Of a stretch of 64,000 nt of DNA, positions 60,744-64,000 are shown piece by piece (the first letter of the stretch is position 1; each line of letters starts with the position of its first letter). The stretch covers positions 186,001 to 250,000 of the forward strand of contig CAVYGO010000005.1 in assembly GCA_963768085.1 (NCBI GenBank), written 5' to 3'. Made by a program: the position numbers and the translations under genes. This DNA is from Pukyongia sp963768085. Lineage in GTDB: Bacteria > Bacteroidota > Bacteroidia > Flavobacteriales > Flavobacteriaceae. The notes beneath the pieces are model-generated. The model was not told where the DNA came from and made no database searches. It saw only the letters and a program-made list of their open reading frames with translations.

Positions 60744-61348
60744 ATGAGTCTATTTAAAAGACTTTTAAATCCTAAATGTAAGTCAGAAGAAAAAGCTAAA
60801 AAATTCTGAACATAGTAAATATTTCCCTGAAGAGAAACTTCCTATAGACGAAAGGTTTACCTATAACTTTAATCGCAATGGGGGTAAATTTCTCTACTGT
60901 GAAAATATGGAGGAAATTCTGGAGGCTTTCGATAATATCCTGCTTGAAAACGATTGGTATGAGCAGGATGTTTTTTGTTTGGATGAATTATTGACCTCCA
61001 GATTCGATGGATTTAATTTGAATTTCGTTCATAATACCTCGGCAACATTCTTCCTTTCAACCTGTGAGTCCCTGGTTTCGAACAATGGATCCATCTTCTT
61101 TCTTCCAATCAGATCAAGGAGAAAAAATTACACGAATTACCCGCCAATTTTGTAATCTTCTGCAACTACCAGTCAATTGGTTGAAACTATCAGCGAAGGA
61201 CTTCGTAAAATTAAGATCAAAGAACAGGAGCTATATTCCCAGTAATATTACGACTATTCAGGACTTCGAAACTGAAAAAGAAAAGGACTTTATGAGTTAT
61301 GGAAGTAGCACAAAAAACTTATATTTGTTGCTACTGGAAGACCTATAA
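60744..61348 (+). pseudogene. LUD-domain (LutC/YkgG-like) protein, interrupted by indels
   Basis: The ATG at 60744 starts SLFKRLLNPK; after frame changes near 60800, 61090 and 61150 the parts KYFPEEKLPIDERFTYNFNR, GGKFLYCENMEEILEAFDNI, FNLNFVHNTSATFFLSTCES and SYIPSNITTIQDFETEKEKD complete a protein of about 200 residues ending LYLLLLEDL. It resembles the LUD-domain proteins that flavobacteria carry between ftsH and cdsA. LutC relatives take part in lactate oxidation; here the exact role is unknown. It ends 1 base before cdsA. Confidence 0.75.
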
Positions 61349-61349
61349 T

Positions 61350-62155
61350 ATGAAGGAAGTTATCGTGCGAACTATATCGGGTGTACTTTACATTTCGATT
61401 GTTATTTTTTCTATGTTCACTTCGCGCGAATGGTTTATGGGCCTCTTCTTTGTCCTGGCTGCTATTACATTGAATGAATTTCTACGGCTCATACGATTGA
61501 AATCTATTGTCGCCTATATTCTGCTGGTTTTATTTTTTTACTTTTTCAGCTATGAAGTATTCGATATCAATGCCGTTTATCTTCTCTTAATTCTCTGCTG
61601 TTTTGTATGCCTGTTTCTGCTGAAGGATCTGGTTTGGACCAGTCAGATGCCAATGTTCGAGAAGAAGAAGTACATTACGGTTATTTTCTACGTGATTAGC
61701 GGATTTGTGTTTCTCACGCTTATTCCCATGCAGAATGGAGTTTTCGCACCGGATAGTTATTGTTGGCGTTTTCATATTGGTTTGGAGCTAATGACAGCTT
61801 CGCCTACCTAATCGGAAAGAACTTTGGAAAGCGTAAGCTGATGGAACGTATTTCGCCCAAAAAAACTATCGAAGGCTTTTTAGGAGGATTGGCGGGTTCA
61901 ATCATTGCCGGATTTATTATCTTTAAATACCTTGATTTTTATCCACAATGGATGTGGATCTGTATGGCTCTCATCGCATCCTTTTTCGGGACCATTGGAG
62001 ATCTAATTCAGTCCAAATTCAAACGACAGGCTGGAGTGAAAGACAGTGGAATCCTGATGCCAGGACATGGAGGTTTATACGACAGACTGGATAGCATTAT
62101 TTACGCCAGTCCATTTATTTATGCATTTTTAGAAGTCTCTGAATATGTTTCATAA
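61350..62155 (+). pseudogene. cdsA: Phosphatidate cytidylyltransferase, interrupted by two indels
   Basis: From the ATG at 61350 (MKEVIVRTISGVLYISIVIF) about seven helices follow. The frame breaks near 61760 and again near 61782; correcting both gives VWANDSFAYLIGKNFGKRKL. The CDP-alcohol synthase signature is intact in the second part: SPKKTIEGFLGGLAG, then KRQAGVKDSGILMPGHGGLY and DRLDSI. CdsA makes CDP-diacylglycerol from phosphatidate and CTP in the inner membrane. It overlaps psd by 11 bases, coupling two steps of phosphatidylethanolamine synthesis. Confidence 0.92.
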
Positions 62156-62795
62156 GGAAGGAAATTCGATTATTCTCATAGCTTTGTCTCTCTGTATTTC
62201 GTTGAGTTTGCTAACGGAAATGACTGTGAACAATGACCTGCTGAAATATTGCATCATTGGAATTCTTATTATTCTACTTATCCTGGTGCTTCAATTCTTC
62301 CGAAATCCTAATCGGGGTTTCGTAATAGATGATTCCAGGTTAATGGCACCTGTCGATGGTAAGGTAGTTGTTATTGAAGAGGTATTCGAAAAAGAGTATT
62401 ATAATGAAAAACGGCTGCAAATATCCGTTTTCATGTCACCGCTCAATGTTCATGTTACCCGGTATCCGGTTGGTGGAGAAGTGGTTTATAGCAAATATCA
62501 TCCGGGAAAATACCTGGTAGCCTGGCATCCTAAATCGAGTGAGGAGAATGAGCGAACCACTGTCGTTGTTCGATCTTCAGAATTCGGGGATATAATGCAC
62601 AGGCAAATAGCAGGAGCAATGGCACGTCGTATTATTAATTATGCTGAAGTAGGACATTCTGTAGACCAGAGTTCAGATAGCGGGTTTATCAAATTTGGTT
62701 CACGGGTAGATGTCTTCCTGCCTTTGGACGCAAAAGTGGCAGTGGAATTAAATCAAAAAGTAAAAGGTGGTCTCACCGAACTGGCTTTAAGGTAG
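62145..62795 (+). CDS. psd: Phosphatidylserine decarboxylase (pro-enzyme)
   Basis: 216 residues, the short archaeal/Bacteroidota type. Two N-terminal helices (IILIALSLCISLSLLTEM, then YCIIGILIILLILVLQFF) precede the catalytic part: LMAPVDGKVVVIEEV, SVFMSPLNVHVTRYPVGGEV and FIKFGSRVDVFLPLD, where cleavage at Gly-Ser generates the pyruvoyl prosthetic group. It turns phosphatidylserine into phosphatidylethanolamine. It overlaps cdsA and is followed 2 bases later by an acyl-CoA-binding protein. The frame is intact, marking the end of the indel-rich zone. Confidence 0.96.
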   Translation: MFHKEGNSIILIALSLCISLSLLTEMTVNNDLLKYCIIGILIILLILVLQFFRNPNRGFVIDDSRLMAPVDGKVVVIEEVFEKEYYNEKRLQISVFMSPLNVHVTRYPVGGEVVYSKYHPGKYLVAWHPKSSEENERTTVVVRSSEFGDIMHRQIAGAMARRIINYAEVGHSVDQSSDSGFIKFGSRVDVFLPLDAKVAVELNQKVKGGLTELALR

Positions 62796-62797
62796 CA

Positions 62798-63064
62798 ATG
62801 GGAAAATCAAACCTGGATATTGAATTTCAAAAAGCGGTCGATAGTATAAATAATCATGCCGAACCTTTCCCTGCAGACGTTTTGTTGCGCCTGTATGCTT
62901 ATTATAAGCGAGCAACCAATGACGAGGATCGACCTAGTGGTGGCAAACCTCTTATCGATGCATTTAAAACAAACGCGTTATTCCAATCTAAGAATATGAC
63001 CGTGGATGAAGCCAAGCAGCTTTATATTGAAACGGCAAAAAAGTATTTCATTTACCGGAAATAA
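62798..63064 (+). CDS. Acyl-CoA-binding protein
   Basis: 88 residues forming the four-helix ACBP fold: LDIEFQKAVDSINNHAEPFP, then LLRLYAYYKRATNDEDRPSG (acyl-CoA-binding Tyr, Tyr and Lys), FKTNALFQSKNMTVDEAKQL and YIETAKKYF. It binds long-chain acyl-CoA esters in the cytoplasm. Its location behind cdsA and psd supports a role in membrane lipid synthesis. It ends directly next to the convergent valS stop. Confidence 0.95.
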   Translation: MGKSNLDIEFQKAVDSINNHAEPFPADVLLRLYAYYKRATNDEDRPSGGKPLIDAFKTNALFQSKNMTVDEAKQLYIETAKKYFIYRK

Positions 63065-64000
63065 CTATTTCAGGCTGGCAAGGCTGGCTTTAAGAGTCTC
63101 GATCTTCGCAAGCGCATCGGCTTCTTTGCTGCGCTCCATTTTAACCACTTGTTCGGGTGCGTTATTCACGAAGCGTTCATTGCTTAGTTTTTTCTGGACA
63201 CTTTTTAAGAAACCTTCCGTATAATTAAGCTCTTCAGCGATCTTGGCAATTTCTTCCTCAACATTTATAGCTCCGGAAATAGGCACAAAATACTCATTGG
63301 ATTTCACCCGGAATGTAAGTGCTCCGTCCAAGGGTTCGTTTATATAATTCAGATTGGAAAGATTACCGAGCTTTCGAATAATAGAATCAAACTCAGAACT
63401 CGTTTTTTCGTTGTTGATCGCGGATAATGCGATCTGTTCTTTAAAGGAAATATTCTTTTCTTTTCGAATGGTTCGGATCCCTGATATTACTTCTGCCGCG
63501 AAGTCAAAGTCGGAAATTAAAGTTGCGTCGTACGCAGCAATTTCCGGCCAGCTGGCTATAATAAGCGCCTCCTGAGGCGTTCTTTTCGTGATGTGTTGCC
63601 AGATCTCTTCAGAAACGAAAGGAACGAACGGGTGTAATATCCTGAGGTTATCTTCAAGGATTGCGATAACACCTTCAAATGTCGCACTATCTATGGGCTG
63701 TCCGTATGCGGGTTTCACCATTTCGAGTAACCAGGAACAGAAGTCATCCCAAATCAATTTATACGTCGCCATTAACGCATCACTAATTCGGTATTTACGA
63801 AAATGATCCTCAATCTCGGCCAGGGTTTTGTTGAAATTATTCTTATACCATTCGATAGCAATTGCACCGGTTTCCGAAGGTTCAATCTCTGATGAAACCT
63901 CCCAGCCATCAATTAGACGATAGGCGTTCCATATCTTGTTTACAAAGCCACTTCCCTGTTTGCACAACTCTATGTCGAACATCAGGTCGTTCCCTGCCGG
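63065..64000 (-). CDS. valS: Valyl-tRNA synthetase, C-terminal part (continues beyond the window)
   Basis: The frame is open to the right edge. Visible are the end of the catalytic part and the anticodon-binding helical domain (FVNKIWNAYRLIDGWEVSSE, HPFVPFVSEEIWQHI, LIIASWPE, GIRTIRKEKNISFKEQI), then the C-terminal coiled-coil tRNA-binding arm (EEIAKIAEELNYTEGFLKSV, RFVNNAPEQVVKMERSK) ending ASLASLK. ValS charges tRNA-Val and edits Thr-tRNA. About 312 of the usual 880 residues are visible. The sequence is free of frame errors. Confidence 0.96.
   Translation of the reverse strand, partial: PAGNDLMFDIELCKQGSGFVNKIWNAYRLIDGWEVSSEIEPSETGAIAIEWYKNNFNKTLAEIEDHFRKYRISDALMATYKLIWDDFCSWLLEMVKPAYGQPIDSATFEGVIAILEDNLRILHPFVPFVSEEIWQHITKRTPQEALIIASWPEIAAYDATLISDFDFAAEVISGIRTIRKEKNISFKEQIALSAINNEKTSSEFDSIIRKLGNLSNLNYINEPLDGALTFRVKSNEYFVPISGAINVEEEIAKIAEELNYTEGFLKSVQKKLSNERFVNNAPEQVVKMERSKEADALAKIETLKASLASLK

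Overview
The window reads as chromosomal DNA of a marine-type member of Flavobacteriaceae (Bacteroidota). Supporting signs are several TAnnTTTG promoter boxes, two secreted proteins with C-terminal type IX secretion (T9SS) sorting domains, type III glutamine synthetase, BT_3928, DUF4293 and Lacal_2735-type proteins, and A-rich leaders without Shine-Dalgarno sites. No transposase, phage gene or CRISPR array was seen.

Layout. 1-4.7 kb: end of a GyrI-like protein, crcB, DUF1684, an MFS carrier behind a small leader ORF and terminator, a DJ-1-like lipoprotein and an Lrp regulator. 4.7-8.2 kb: fused isobutyryl-CoA mutase icmF, broken by one apparent indel. 8.3-13.5 kb: a T9SS cargo, DUF4197, Lacal_2735, then purM-prfA-pyrF. 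13.5-26.3 kb, the centrepiece: two complete curli-like amyloid operons in tandem on the minus strand (csgA-csgB-csgE-csgF-csgG-propeller lipoprotein), the first with an extra csgA. 26.7-33.3 kb: glnA type III, a Ca/Na antiporter, a BlaI/BlaR-like pair with a tandem operator, and apt. 33.3-37.2 kb: tRNA-Arg(ACG), a 48-bp hairpin repeat array ending in a copy of the tRNA 3' end, a SYLF remnant, an AsmA-like protein, a truncated apt copy and a GT9 glycosyltransferase, which together look like a small decayed insertion. 37-55.7 kb: housekeeping genes (clpS-prmA-tpiA cluster, folP, cdaA, truA, rho, macro domain, M14 peptidase). 55.7-62.1 kb: pyrE, birA, rsfS, ftsH, a LUD-domain gene and cdsA in normal order but full of single-base indels, most likely sequence errors. 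62.1-64 kb: psd, an acyl-CoA-binding protein and the end of valS, intact.

The most unusual content is the curli locus. CsgE carries an N-terminal domain resembling the chaperone CsgH. CsgG carries a C-terminal outer-membrane-barrel-like domain of about 180 residues. An uncharacterised lipoprotein with a carboxypeptidase-regulatory domain and a TolB-like propeller closes both operons and is almost identical in the two copies, while the fibre subunits have diverged. The operons share an ACGT-N7-ACGT dyad, a distal upstream element, a leader motif and a hairpin after csgA. One curlin carries an Arg-Arg pair in alternate 11-residue repeats. All functional statements rest on reading the sequence and recalling protein families; no search or structure prediction was run.
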